Assembly: GCA_016789755.1 (NCBI GenBank)
Contig: JAEUQG010000521.1
Location: 1 to 41,043 of the forward strand
Reading direction: 5' to 3'
DNA length: 41,043 nt
From: Bryobacterales bacterium
GTDB lineage: Bacteria > Acidobacteriota > Terriglobia > Bryobacterales > Bryobacteraceae
The position numbers and the translations under genes were made by a program. The notes below the pieces were generated by a model that saw nothing but the letters and a program-made list of their open reading frames with translations, had not been told where the DNA came from and did not search any database. Positions 1-7,377 of this stretch are shown piece after piece (the stretch's first letter is position 1; every line of letters starts with the position of its first letter).

Positions 1-429
1 ATATCCAATCCGTCCATCCTCCAGATGAAACTGCGCCCGGTTGCGGTACCCCCATTCCGGCCCCGCAATCACCGCAATCTCTTCCGGCGCCGCAATCTTC
101 CCCACGCGGCTCAGCGCCTCACGCAGTACTGCCTCTTTTTCCTTCAACTGCTGGGCATAGCCCATGTGCTGATAGTGGCACCCGCCGCACATTCCGAAGT
201 GCGCACAAGGCGCGGCCACACGCTGCGGCGATTCCGTCACCAGGCGTTCCACGCGCCCTCGCAGCAGTTGGGATTGCTTCCCGGCGATGGTAATCTCCAA
301 CGTTTCCCCAGGCAGCACGAACGGAGTCAGAATTACGTGCCCGTGATCGCGGGCCAGCCCGTCGCCTCCATACACCAGTTTCTCGATTGTTACGGTGCGC
401 TCCCGCGCGTTTGTTTGTGTAGTGTCCAT
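1..429 (-). CDS. rlmD: 23S rRNA (uracil-C5)-methyltransferase, RlmD/TrmA family (N-terminal part)
   Basis: The minus-strand reading from the ATG at 429 runs open to the window edge, so only the first 143 codons are present. It starts with a TRAM-like RNA-binding beta domain (about residues 8-60, with the family phrase 'IEKLVYGGDGLAR'). A cysteine cluster C-x5-C-x2-C followed by YQH comes next, the pattern that binds the [4Fe-4S] cluster in RlmD/RumA enzymes. The segment 'PEWGYRNRAQFHLEDG' then matches the start of the catalytic region. Known family members transfer a methyl group from S-adenosylmethionine to C5 of a uridine in 23S rRNA or tRNA. The SAM-binding and catalytic cysteine motifs lie outside the window, so RlmD, RlmC and TrmA-like members cannot be separated. 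The gene is divergent from trpS, with 40 bases between the two starts. Confidence 0.85.
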   Translation of the reverse strand, partial: MDTTQTNARERTVTIEKLVYGGDGLARDHGHVILTPFVLPGETLEITIAGKQSQLLRGRVERLVTESPQRVAAPCAHFGMCGGCHYQHMGYAQQLKEKEAVLREALSRVGKIAAPEEIAVIAGPEWGYRNRAQFHLEDGRIGY

Positions 430-469
430 CAAGGTACGATGAGAAATTATCCCGCATTCACCAACCAGC

Positions 470-1459
470 ATGAAACCACGTGTCCTCTCCGGTGTGCAGC
501 CCTCGGGCAACCTCCACATCGGCAACTACCTCGGTGCTCTCAAAAACTGGGTCAAAATCCAGTACGACTACGAGAGCATCTTCTGCATCGTCGATCTCCA
601 TGCCATTACCGTCTACCAGAAGCCGGAGGATCTGCGCGCCAAGATCCGCGAACTTACGGGGTTATTCCTCGCCGCCGGCATAGACCCAAAGCACTCGGCC
701 ATCGTTGCGCAATCCACCGTGCATGGCCACGCTGAACTTGCCTGGCTCCTTACTTGCGTCACACCTCTCGGCTGGCTCTACCGCATGACTCAGTTCAAGG
801 CCAAGGCGGAGGCGCAGGAAACCACCGGCGACGGCATCCTGCAATACCCGGTCCTCATGGCTGCCGACATCCTCATCTACCAGGCCAGCGTGGTCCCCGT
901 CGGCGACGATCAGAAACAGCACCTCGAACTCACCCGCGACATCGCGCAGCGTTTCAACTCCCTCTACGGAGAGACTTTCGTTATGCCCGAAACTCGCCTG
1001 CCCGCCGTCGGTGCGCGCGTCATGGGCCTCGACGATCCAGAAAAAAAGATGAGCAAGTCTGAAACAGGGGCGGGCCACGCTATCGCACTCCTCGATCCTC
1101 CCAACGTCATCCGCAAGAAAATCATGCGCGCCACCACTGACTCCAATCCCGCTGTCGACTTCGCCACCATGGGCGCCGGCGTCCGCAATCTCCTCTCCAT
1201 CTTCCAGGCCTTCAGCGAATGGCCCGATTCGCGGATCCAACTGCATTTTCAAGACATGCGATACGGCGACTTGAAAAAGCACGTGGCCGAAATGGTCATC
1301 GGCTCGCTCGAACCGCTCCAGCAGCGTTACCGCGAAATCACCGCCGACCCAGGCTACGTCGACGGAATCCTCGCCGAAGGCCGCGAACGTGTCAGCCCCA
1401 TCGCTGATTCCACTGTCGATCTGGTGAAACAGCGTATGGGTCTCTACACCCGAGCCTAG
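470..1459 (+). CDS. trpS: Tryptophanyl-tRNA synthetase
   Basis: This class I aminoacyl-tRNA synthetase charges tRNA-Trp in the cytoplasm. The protein is 329 aa, the usual bacterial TrpRS length. The N-terminus reads 'SGVQPSGNLHIGNYLGAL', holding the HIGH-type ATP motif (HIGN, residues 16-19). The second signature KMSKS is at residues 193-197. The family segment 'YPVLMAADILIYQA' with the 'VPVGDDQKQHLELTRDIA' loop shows the Trp-binding half is intact. The ATG at 470 leads directly into the conserved N-terminus, so the start is well fixed. An MFS transporter gene begins 8 bases after the stop and is probably co-transcribed. Nothing in the sequence suggests degeneration. Confidence 0.97.
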   Translation: MKPRVLSGVQPSGNLHIGNYLGALKNWVKIQYDYESIFCIVDLHAITVYQKPEDLRAKIRELTGLFLAAGIDPKHSAIVAQSTVHGHAELAWLLTCVTPLGWLYRMTQFKAKAEAQETTGDGILQYPVLMAADILIYQASVVPVGDDQKQHLELTRDIAQRFNSLYGETFVMPETRLPAVGARVMGLDDPEKKMSKSETGAGHAIALLDPPNVIRKKIMRATTDSNPAVDFATMGAGVRNLLSIFQAFSEWPDSRIQLHFQDMRYGDLKKHVAEMVIGSLEPLQQRYREITADPGYVDGILAEGRERVSPIADSTVDLVKQRMGLYTRA

Positions 1460-1467
1460 CTGCACAA

Positions 1468-2772
1468 ATGGAGTCGCAAGGCCGCATCTCCTTTCCCGAA
1501 TACTACCGGCTCATCCGTTCTAACGCCAACTTCCGCCGCCTGTGGATCGCCCAGATGATCAGCGAAACCGGCGACTGGATGTACATGATCGCCATCTACG
1601 ATCAGTTGCTCAAACTCACCGGCGGTGCGGCCAAATCCATCGGCTTCGCCTTCGTGCTGCAAGTGCTCCCTCAGATGCTGGTGTCGCCGATGGTCGGCGT
1701 GCTCAATGACCGCCTCAGCCGCCGCAAACTGATGATCGTTGCCGATTTCGTTCGCACTGCCGTCGTTGGCCTCATGTTGCTGGCCGCGGCCCTCGAACTC
1801 GTCTGGCTCATCTACGTGTTGCTCTTCCTTGAAACAGTGTTCTGGGCGTTATTCGAGCCCGGCCGCAGCGCTGTCATCCCCAACATCACCCAAGGCAAGG
1901 ACACGCTTGCCGCCAACAGTCTGTCTTCGATGACGTGGTCGTTCAATTTCGCAGCCGGCTCCGCCATCGGTGGGCTCATCGCCGCGGCAGTCGGCAGCGA
2001 AGCGGTGTACGTTATCAACTCCCTGTCGTTCCTTGTATCCGCCTATTTCATCTCGCGCATGCATTTCAGGGAGCCGCACCTGGATCATCTCCCGCCGATG
2101 CGCTTCGCCGATCTCTTCGACTTCTCGCCCATAGCCGAAGGAGTGCGATACGTGGCGCAGGACCGGCGCTTGCTTGCCACCATCTTCGTCAAATGCGGCC
2201 TTGGATTCATGGCCGCCAACTGGGTTCTGGTCACCATCCTCGGCGATCGCAAGTTTCCTACCGTGCTACCCGGACTCGATCCCAAGACAGCAGGCATCGT
2301 CGGCATGAGTCTGCTGATGGGCGCACGCGGTCTAGGCGCACTCATCGGTCCATCCGTAGGCACTCATATCGCAGGCCCCAATCAAACCCGCATGCGCGCC
2401 GGTATCGCTCTAGGATTCTTCATCTCCTCGCTTGGATACATCGCCCTCGGCTACGCGCCCACCATGCCCCTGGCCTGTCTTAGTCTCATCTTCGCCCACG
2501 CCGGCGGCTCCATGATCTGGGTCTTTTCTTCAACCATGCTGCAGATGAACACCGAAGACAAATTCCGAGGCCGGGTCTTCTCCTCGGAGTTCGCGTTTAT
2601 GACCATCTCCATGTCGATTTCCAGTTCCCTCGCCGGCGCCTTCATTGACCGAGGCGTCTCACCCGACACCGTTGCTACCAGCGCCGGATGCATCATGCTC
2701 TTCCCCGCCATGTTGTGGCTGCTCGCTCAGCGCTTATGGCGCAAACAAGGAAGCACCCCCAATCCCGTCTGA
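1468..2772 (+). CDS. MFS transporter (EntS-like / MFS_3 type)
   Basis: A 434-aa integral membrane protein with about 12 hydrophobic segments spread over its length. After the N-terminal 'NANFRRLWIAQMISETGDWM' opening, typical of the enterobactin-exporter-like MFS_3 group, comes the loop 2-3 motif A as 'GVLNDRLSRRKLMI'. A second, weaker motif A-like loop precedes the C-terminal half. Such proteins export small molecules by proton antiport; the substrate cannot be read from sequence. The gene starts 8 bases after trpS with no clear Shine-Dalgarno sequence, consistent with translational coupling. The stop codon lies inside a 7-bp inverted repeat (2765-2771 with 2782-2788) that could form a weak terminator, but no T-run follows. 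Confidence 0.88.
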   Translation: MESQGRISFPEYYRLIRSNANFRRLWIAQMISETGDWMYMIAIYDQLLKLTGGAAKSIGFAFVLQVLPQMLVSPMVGVLNDRLSRRKLMIVADFVRTAVVGLMLLAAALELVWLIYVLLFLETVFWALFEPGRSAVIPNITQGKDTLAANSLSSMTWSFNFAAGSAIGGLIAAAVGSEAVYVINSLSFLVSAYFISRMHFREPHLDHLPPMRFADLFDFSPIAEGVRYVAQDRRLLATIFVKCGLGFMAANWVLVTILGDRKFPTVLPGLDPKTAGIVGMSLLMGARGLGALIGPSVGTHIAGPNQTRMRAGIALGFFISSLGYIALGYAPTMPLACLSLIFAHAGGSMIWVFSSTMLQMNTEDKFRGRVFSSEFAFMTISMSISSSLAGAFIDRGVSPDTVATSAGCIMLFPAMLWLLAQRLWRKQGSTPNPV

Positions 2773-3426
2773 GTTATTCTACAGACGGTAAACATTCTGC
2801 CGGCCCATTCTCTGCGTGAAATCTATGCCGTGTTCGATGTCCGGCACGTGCTCCAAGCCGATGAGTAGCGCACGTTCTACCGTCCATTGAGTGCAGGTCG
2901 TGGTTACGATCCGATCGGCAGAATGCGGCCACGGCTTGAGGCGGCCCACTAAGGACGCTATTTCCGGGCTGTTCTAATTCGAGACCTTGCGCATTCGCAT
3001 TGGCGCGGAGATCGACCCCATTCACTTCGACCCCTATGCCGTCGTTCTCATCATGCTTCTCGAAGTGCTGGAGCGCACTGCTGCACCTTTGCCAAGCGGT
3101 GGCGCAGGCTCTGTTCTGGGGAGCAGTGCCTGCGCGAAGTCTTGCAATGGCTTGGGACAGAGACACCAGCCGAGGGGCCGCCACCGCGAAGGAGGCCGGC
3201 GCGTCGGCCGAAGCAGGGACAAGAAAGAACCCTCTGATTCCAAACACGCCACCAATATCCTCGCCATCCGTTCCACTGCGCAACACCGTGAAGCCTCTCC
3301 CACAACCTTTCTATCGGACGCAAGCGAGGAAGTTGTCGAGAGTGGGATAGAATCGATGGTCGCCTGTCCGGCCTCAAAGCCACGGCAGTTGACTTGTTCG
3401 GTGTAAGGAGGCTATTCCTAACGCTT
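2773..3426. other. 654-bp intergenic stretch without an intact gene, possible gene remnants
   Basis: No reading frame here combines a believable start, a ribosome site and a recognisable domain. On the minus strand, two short segments in different frames look protein-like. One, 2779-2973, is open but has no start codon and follows an in-frame stop; it reads '...SLVGRLKPWPHSADRIV...' to a TAG. The other lies near 3223-3303 and contains 'LVACLESEGSF', which resembles a LAGLIDADG motif. In-frame stops and frame changes separate them. This fits a decayed gene but does not prove one. The right end carries AAGGAGG (3405-3411), the probable ribosome site of the next gene. Confidence 0.4.
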
Positions 3427-4206
3427 GTGCAGAATGCAGCGGTTCATTTTCAAGGCGTGACAATGCGCTTTCCCGGTTACACGGCGGTCGAGGGAATCGA
3501 TCTCTCCGTTGCGCCGGGTACGTTTCTGTCCGTGGTGGGTCCCTCAGGCTGCGGGAAGTCGACGCTATTGAACATGGCCGCGGGATTGATGAGCCCTTCG
3601 GCGGGGCGGATCGAGATTTTCGGGCAGCCACTGGAAGGCGTGAACCGCAAGGCGGGCTACATGTTTCAACAGGACGCGTTGCTGCCTTGGAAGACGGTCT
3701 TGGGAAATATTCTGCTCGGGCCGGTGTTTGCCGGTGTCGCGGGCGGTAAGGCCGAAGCAGAAGCGCGAGAGTGGATTCGCCGTGTTGGGTTGGAGAGATT
3801 TTCCCACCATTATCCGCACCAGTTGAGCGGCGGCATGCGGAAGCGTGTGGCCATGGCGCAGACATGGATCAACGACCCCGAAATCATCTTCATGGATGAG
3901 CCTTTCGGCGCCTTGGACTTGCACACACGGATGCGAATGGAGGGAGAGATTCTCAAGCTGTGGGCGGAGACAAAGAAGACCGTCGTTTTTGTGACCCACG
4001 ATCTGGAAGAGGCGATCGCACTGTCCGACGAGGTGGTGGTCCTCACGGCGGGACCGGCAAGCCGCATCTGCGGACGCTATCCGGTGAATCTCAAACGGCC
4101 GCGTAATCCCATGGACATCAAGACTGAACCGGAGTTTTCAGCGGTCTACCGCTCCATTTGGCGCGACCTTCGCGGCGAGGTGCTGAAAAGCTATGAGCGC
4201 GAATAG
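3427..4206 (+). CDS. ABC transporter ATP-binding protein, NitT/TauT (SsuB/TauB) type
   Basis: This is the ATPase subunit of an ABC importer. Walker A is 'GPSGCGKST', the Q-loop lies in 'MFQQDALLPW', the signature is 'LSGGMRKR', and Walker B is 'IIFMDEP' followed by the H-loop 'VTHD'. The 'QQDALLPWKTVLGNI' phrase and the overall length place it with nitrate, sulfonate, taurine and thiamine-precursor importers. I chose the GTG at 3427 because AAGGAGG lies 15 bases upstream and the frame before it lacks homology. A TTG at 3394 is the far upstream limit, and ATG 3463 is too short. The permease gene overlaps its end by 14 bases. No substrate-binding protein gene is adjacent, so the substrate is unknown. 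Confidence 0.9.
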   Translation: MQNAAVHFQGVTMRFPGYTAVEGIDLSVAPGTFLSVVGPSGCGKSTLLNMAAGLMSPSAGRIEIFGQPLEGVNRKAGYMFQQDALLPWKTVLGNILLGPVFAGVAGGKAEAEAREWIRRVGLERFSHHYPHQLSGGMRKRVAMAQTWINDPEIIFMDEPFGALDLHTRMRMEGEILKLWAETKKTVVFVTHDLEEAIALSDEVVVLTAGPASRICGRYPVNLKRPRNPMDIKTEPEFSAVYRSIWRDLRGEVLKSYERE

Positions 4207-4993
4207 GGCAGCGCGCGTTCCGATGGTGGTTTGGCAATTGCTCCTGGGTGCGTCGTTGCTGGCGGCCTGGCAGGCTGGCGCCAGCGCTGGTGTGCTGGAT
4301 AAGTTCTTCTTCAGCCGTCCTTCGGATATCGCGCTGCGGGTGTGGCAGATGTGCCTCACGGGTGCAGTGTGGGGACATCTGGGGACGACGCTGCTGGAGG
4401 CGGCGCTGTCGTTTGCCATCGGCGTTGCGCTGGGTGTCGCGTGCGGCTTTGCCCTCGCCCGCAACCGGTTTCTGGCGGCTCTGTTCGATCCCTATCTTCG
4501 CGTCGCGAATTCGTTACCGCGGGTGGTGCTGGCTCCCATTTTCCTGTTATGGTTCGGGCTCGGTATCTGGTCGAAGGTGGCGCTGGGCGTTACGGTGGTG
4601 TTTTTCATCGTTTTTTTTAACACCTTGCAAGGGGTTCGGGAAGTGGATCCGGTGGTTGTCCATAATGCCCGGATGCTCGGCGCATCGGAGCGGCAGCTCA
4701 TCCGGCATGTGCTGATTCCGAGCGCGCTGAGTTGGATCTTCTCGAGCCTGCACATCTCCATCGGGTTCGCCATCATCGCCGTGGTGGTGGGGGAATATCT
4801 GGGTGCGGCGAAAGGTATCGGGTATATGATCGCCCAGGCGGAAGGGGTCTTCGACACGACGGGTGTGTTCGCGGGAATGGCGATTCTTGCGGGAGTCGTT
4901 CTCGCGGTGGGAGCGGGTGTGGACCGGTTGGAGCGGCGGCTGCTGCGGTGGAAGGCGCGGGATTCGCAGGCGGGTGGCGAAAGCGTTTCGTGA
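4193..4993 (+). CDS. ABC transporter permease, NitT/TauT (SsuC/TauC) type
   Basis: A 266-aa membrane protein with about six hydrophobic helices and the binding-protein-dependent permease fold. The cytoplasmic EAA loop is visible as 'NARMLGASERQLIRHVLIP' (about residues 159-177), the contact site for the ATPase. The N-terminal 'FFFSRPSDI' phrase resembles the '-LPSP..V' segment of SsuC/TauC proteins. It overlaps the ATPase gene by 14 bases, so the two are translationally coupled and should form one transporter. An A-rich/T-rich hairpin begins at its stop codon and probably ends the transcript. The partner binding protein must be encoded elsewhere. Confidence 0.9.
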   Translation: MSANRAARVPMVVWQLLLGASLLAAWQAGASAGVLDKFFFSRPSDIALRVWQMCLTGAVWGHLGTTLLEAALSFAIGVALGVACGFALARNRFLAALFDPYLRVANSLPRVVLAPIFLLWFGLGIWSKVALGVTVVFFIVFFNTLQGVREVDPVVVHNARMLGASERQLIRHVLIPSALSWIFSSLHISIGFAIIAVVVGEYLGAAKGIGYMIAQAEGVFDTTGVFAGMAILAGVVLAVGAGVDRLERRLLRWKARDSQAGGESVS

Positions 4994-5025
4994 AAAATGC
5001 GATAACACGGCCTCTGCATTTTTTT
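4993..5025 (+). terminator. Probable intrinsic terminator after the ABC transporter genes
   Basis: An 8-bp perfect stem (AAAAATGC at 4993-5000 with GCATTTTT at 5016-5023) is closed by a 15-base loop and runs into a T tract. It begins at the last base of the permease stop codon. The stem is AT-rich, unlike the typical GC-rich terminator, but the A-tract/T-tract symmetry could serve both directions. Confidence 0.5.
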
Positions 5026-5164
5026 ATTTCAAGCGTTTTGTGTGATTTGCAGAGAAAATGTGCCTCCCTGCCGACGGCCGCGGAAGAGGGGCTTTTGTAT
5101 TGTGGAGTTGTGAGTGAGGCCGGCCGCCGGGCGCGGCGGGCGCGCTCAGAAAGGAATCAACTCC

Positions 5165-5863
5165 ATGAAATTCTTCGCCATTCCCGATCCGCGCGCGGGC
5201 GCGGTGTCGCGGGAAGCGCTGGCCGCCCTGCAGCAGTGCAACGTTATTCCCCATCAAATCGGCGCGTTCGCCTCGGAACAACACTGGATCCAAGCGGTTG
5301 GAGTCATGCCTCCGGCCGAAGGGAGCGGGGCCAAGTACTGGCGCGACAACAGCACAATCTGGAATCCGTCCAAGGACACCTTCGAGTATGTGGCTCTGGA
5401 CCGGAATCCGGACGGAAGCATCGTCAAAATGCCGCTGAATTTCAGCGACTCCTCGTTTGAAATCTATTCCCACGGTACAGCGAATTTCTACCGGACGTAC
5501 GCCCAGTTGTTCCCCGCCATCCCGCGGTTGGTGATGAAGCAGATGAACCGGTTCGACGCGGGACGGCTGAATTTCGGGGCCGGCCCGGCGGAGGACTACC
5601 CGCTAGGCACGGCCACCGGCGACGCCTACGTGAAGACGTCCTTCCCATCGAACATGGCGCTGCGGTTCAATCCGCAGAATGGCCAGGTGGAGGCTTTCTA
5701 TTGGGAAGATTTCGTCAAGGAAGTGCCGATCGACTGGACGCCGAAAATCGTCACCCGAAAGTGGAGCGACGAGGAACTGGTGGGCGCCGTAACGGGACTG
5801 CTCGGCGCTCCCCTGGGAGTGAAGGAAAAGGCAGCAGCCATCCGTCAAATGGCTGGCCAGTAG
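5165..5863 (+). CDS. Conserved-looking protein of unknown function
   Basis: I do not recognise this 232-aa protein. The ATG at 5165 is supported by AAAGGA nine bases upstream. There is no signal peptide, membrane helix or repeat. Composition is that of a soluble globular protein: rich in Phe, Tyr and Trp, with several 'NP.DGSIV' and 'NPQNGQVE' type turns and a short helical C-terminus. It opens with 'MKFFAIPDPRAGAVSREAL'. The gene stands alone, between the terminator after the ABC transporter and the hairpin-rich region that follows, so context gives no function. The GC-rich codons and good ribosome site argue that it is a real gene. Confidence 0.7.
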   Translation: MKFFAIPDPRAGAVSREALAALQQCNVIPHQIGAFASEQHWIQAVGVMPPAEGSGAKYWRDNSTIWNPSKDTFEYVALDRNPDGSIVKMPLNFSDSSFEIYSHGTANFYRTYAQLFPAIPRLVMKQMNRFDAGRLNFGAGPAEDYPLGTATGDAYVKTSFPSNMALRFNPQNGQVEAFYWEDFVKEVPIDWTPKIVTRKWSDEELVGAVTGLLGAPLGVKEKAAAIRQMAGQ

Positions 5864-5958
5864 CGATCCAAACGACCTTGCCGCCGTAAGCGCATGGGGC
5901 GACGGCGGCATCGCGCGCGGTACTCCGGCAGGCGGGCCGGACCTCCGGGCGTGTTGCG

Positions 5959-6001
5959 CGCGGGACTGCGCGGTGATGAGCGAAAGCTCCCCGGTCCCGC
6001 G
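5959..6001 (+). repeat. Bulged GNRA stem-loop element, copy 1 (candidate structured RNA)
   Basis: An 8-bp outer stem (5959-5966 with 5994-6001) encloses a TGCG bulge, a CGG/CCG stem (5971-5973 with 5991-5993), an asymmetric TGAT/C internal loop, and a GAGC/GCTC hairpin capped by GAAA (5978-5989). Copy 2 at 6438-6476 keeps the same architecture in the same orientation with compensated stem changes. No known RNA family was recognised. It could be a structured RNA, a 3'-end element or a REP-like DNA repeat. Confidence 0.5.
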
Positions 6002-6061
6002 TTGCAGTTTTCATCTGGGTTTGCAGGCGACGGCTAAGGAGCCGAGTTGTTGGCGATAGGG

Positions 6062-6100
6062 AGCCCGGCAAGTGGAGAGCGGCCGGGCTTCTTCTTGTTT
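6062..6100 (+). terminator. Intrinsic terminator (plus strand)
   Basis: AGCCCGGC (6062-6069) pairs perfectly with GCCGGGCT (6082-6089) around a 12-base loop, and the T-rich tail TTCTTCTTGTTT follows. This is the best terminator in the region. It would end any transcript from the unknown gene at 5165-5863 or from an RNA starting within 5864-6060. Confidence 0.75.
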
Positions 6101-6165
6101 GGCGCGGAATCTGTCCGTGGTCGTTGGTGAATCTCCTTTCCTTGGGATTCCGCGCCTCTTTTTCT
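6101..6165 (+). terminator. Second terminator-like inverted repeat
   Basis: An 11-bp perfect inverted repeat (6101-6111 with 6146-6156, GGCGCGGAATC and its complement) encloses a 34-base loop and is followed by TCTTTTTCT. It starts one base after the T tail of the preceding terminator. The loop is long for a terminator, so a different role, such as a protein site or RNA domain, is possible. Confidence 0.45.
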
Positions 6166-6437
6166 AAGGTTCATCCCAGAGTTTCATTGCTTTCATACAA
6201 GCTTCGTGGACGCGGCAGCCCAATCCCCGCGGATCACGGACGCCCGGGAGGCGGCTGGCGCGGCCCTTCCCGGCGTGAGGAGCGGCGAGGCCGATTTCAT
6301 CCTACCTTTATTCCTTCACGGCCCCGCCACTCCCAGATTCAGAGCTCATTTCAGTTTGCGGACGGAGAATTCGAGGGCTCCTGTCTGCAATGGCCTTGTT
6401 CTGCCTCTTGGCGGGCGGCGGAGCAAGGCTTCGGAGC

Positions 6438-6476
6438 AGGGACTGCGCGGTTGAGCGGCGACGCTCCCCGGTCCCT
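6438..6476 (+). repeat. Bulged GNRA stem-loop element, copy 2
   Basis: Same layout as the element at 5959-6001. The outer stem is AGGGAC/GTCCCT (6438-6443 with 6471-6476), followed by a TGCG bulge, a CGG/CCG stem (6448-6450 with 6468-6470) and an apical GAGCG/CGCTC stem capped by GCGA (6453-6466). The apical stem is one pair longer than in copy 1, both loops fit GNRA, and the base pairs at the foot of the outer stem differ but remain paired. It lies 20 bases beyond the stop codon of the minus-strand flavin reductase gene. Confidence 0.5.
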
Positions 6477-6495
6477 CGCATCCGCCATCCGGTTC

Positions 6496-6978
6496 TCAGC
6501 CGATGCGGTGGTATTTGCTGTTGAAGTACAGAAGAGGATCACCGCCGCCAGCGTGAACGGCTACCGCCTCCCCAAGAAGAATCGTATGATCGCCCGCGTC
6601 GATCACCTGGCGCGTGACGCATTCGATCGACGCTAGCGCCCCGTCCAGAATTGGCGCGCCCGTCTGTCCGGGTTTCCAGGATACTTCGCAGAAGCGATCC
6701 TCCACGCGGTACGCGAACCGATTGGAAATCTCCTGTTGCGAATCGCGCAGAATATTCACCGCAAACTGCGAGGCTCGCAGGAATACCTGCAGCACTTGCG
6801 CGCGATAGTCGATGCAGATCAGCACCAGCGGCGGGGCGAGCGAAACCGATGTGAACGAGTTGATCGTGAGGCCGTGCGGCTCCCCGGCCGGACCGCATGC
6901 GGTCGCCACCGCGACACCCGTGGCGAATTGGCCGCAGGCCTGGCGGAAGGTAGCTTCGGAAAAAGGCGTTTGGACCAT
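6496..6978 (-). CDS. Flavin reductase family protein (FMN-binding split barrel)
   Basis: A 160-aa protein of the flavin reductase-like family (DIM6/NTAB). It reads 'FRQACGQFATGVAVAT' at the N-terminus, then 'GLTINSFTSVSLAPPLV' with the conserved Ser/Thr-rich FMN-phosphate segment, then 'FAVNIL', and 'FNSKYHRIG' at the C-terminus. Such proteins bind FMN and either reduce flavin with NAD(P)H for a partner monooxygenase or act as oxidoreductases themselves; no monooxygenase gene is nearby. The ATG at 6978 begins just before the family homology. Longer open frame upstream runs through the HU and M50 genes in antisense and is not coding. It is divergent from the HU gene, with 117 bases between starts. 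Confidence 0.88.
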   Translation of the reverse strand: MVQTPFSEATFRQACGQFATGVAVATACGPAGEPHGLTINSFTSVSLAPPLVLICIDYRAQVLQVFLRASQFAVNILRDSQQEISNRFAYRVEDRFCEVSWKPGQTGAPILDGALASIECVTRQVIDAGDHTILLGEAVAVHAGGGDPLLYFNSKYHRIG

Positions 6979-6980
6979 GC

Positions 6981-7010
6981 TTGACAAGACTATAACCTCA
7001 ATCCTATCAT
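6981..7010 (+). promoter_or_regulatory. Sigma-70-like promoter of the HU gene
   Basis: TTGACA (6981-6986) and TATCAT (7005-7010) are separated by 18 bases. The first is a perfect -35 box, the second matches four of six -10 positions. Transcription would begin near 7017, giving a leader of about 80 bases before the TTG start at 7096. It lies directly beside the divergent flavin reductase start. Confidence 0.6.
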
Positions 7011-7095
7011 GAGGTTTGCCGCCGAATGTGTTCTCTTTCGGGCGCCCGGCACGGAATGGAGCGGTGGCGCTAGCATGCGGCGGAGGAGGTTCCCA

Positions 7096-7365
7096 TTGAT
7101 CAAGCTCGACATCATCAATGAAGTAGTGAACAAGACGGGCATCACCAAGACCAAAGCGGAAATGGCTGTGGAGACGGTGTTTGAATGCATGAAGCGCGCG
7201 CTCGGCAACGGCGAGCGTATCGAACTGCGCGGTTTCGGAATCTTTAATGTGCGCCCGCGCAAAACAGGAATCGGTCGCAATCCGCGCACCGGCGCGGAGG
7301 TGGCCATCCCCCCAGGCAAAGCGGTCCGCTTCAAGCCCGGTAAGGAATTGCAGACTCTGCAGTAG
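7096..7365 (+). CDS. HU/IHF family DNA-binding protein
   Basis: A small histone-like nucleoid protein of 89 aa that bends and compacts DNA as a dimer. The helical N-terminus 'KLDIINEVVNKTGITKTKAE' and the beta-arm signature 'GFGIFNVRPRKTGIGRNPRTG' are both intact. The start is best placed at the TTG at 7096. GGAGGAGGT lies five bases upstream, and this start gives the standard length and N-terminus (MIKLDI...). The ATG at 7075 would place the ribosome site inside the gene. The M50 protease gene starts 12 bases after the stop. Confidence 0.93.
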   Translation: MIKLDIINEVVNKTGITKTKAEMAVETVFECMKRALGNGERIELRGFGIFNVRPRKTGIGRNPRTGAEVAIPPGKAVRFKPGKELQTLQ

Positions 7366-7377
7366 TAACCAGACCAA

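Larger units (their letters stand above)
5864..6495. other. 632-bp convergent intergenic region packed with inverted repeats
   Basis: No gene is credible here; the open frames overlap on both strands and match nothing I know. The region lies between a plus-strand gene ending at 5863 and a minus-strand gene ending at 6496. It holds, in order: a 9-bp perfect hairpin (5879-5887 with 5902-5910, no T run), a bulged stem-loop (5959-6001), a small CGGCT/AGCCG hairpin near 6030-6045, a strong terminator (6062-6100), an 11-bp inverted repeat followed by TCTTTTTCT (6101-6165), and a second copy of the bulged stem-loop (6438-6476). Nothing notable was seen at 6170-6430. Confidence 0.6.

Noticed and set aside
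2987..3406. Plus-strand open frame of 139 codons in the degenerate stretch
   Set aside because: No ribosome site, no domain, and several competing frames of similar length on both strands.
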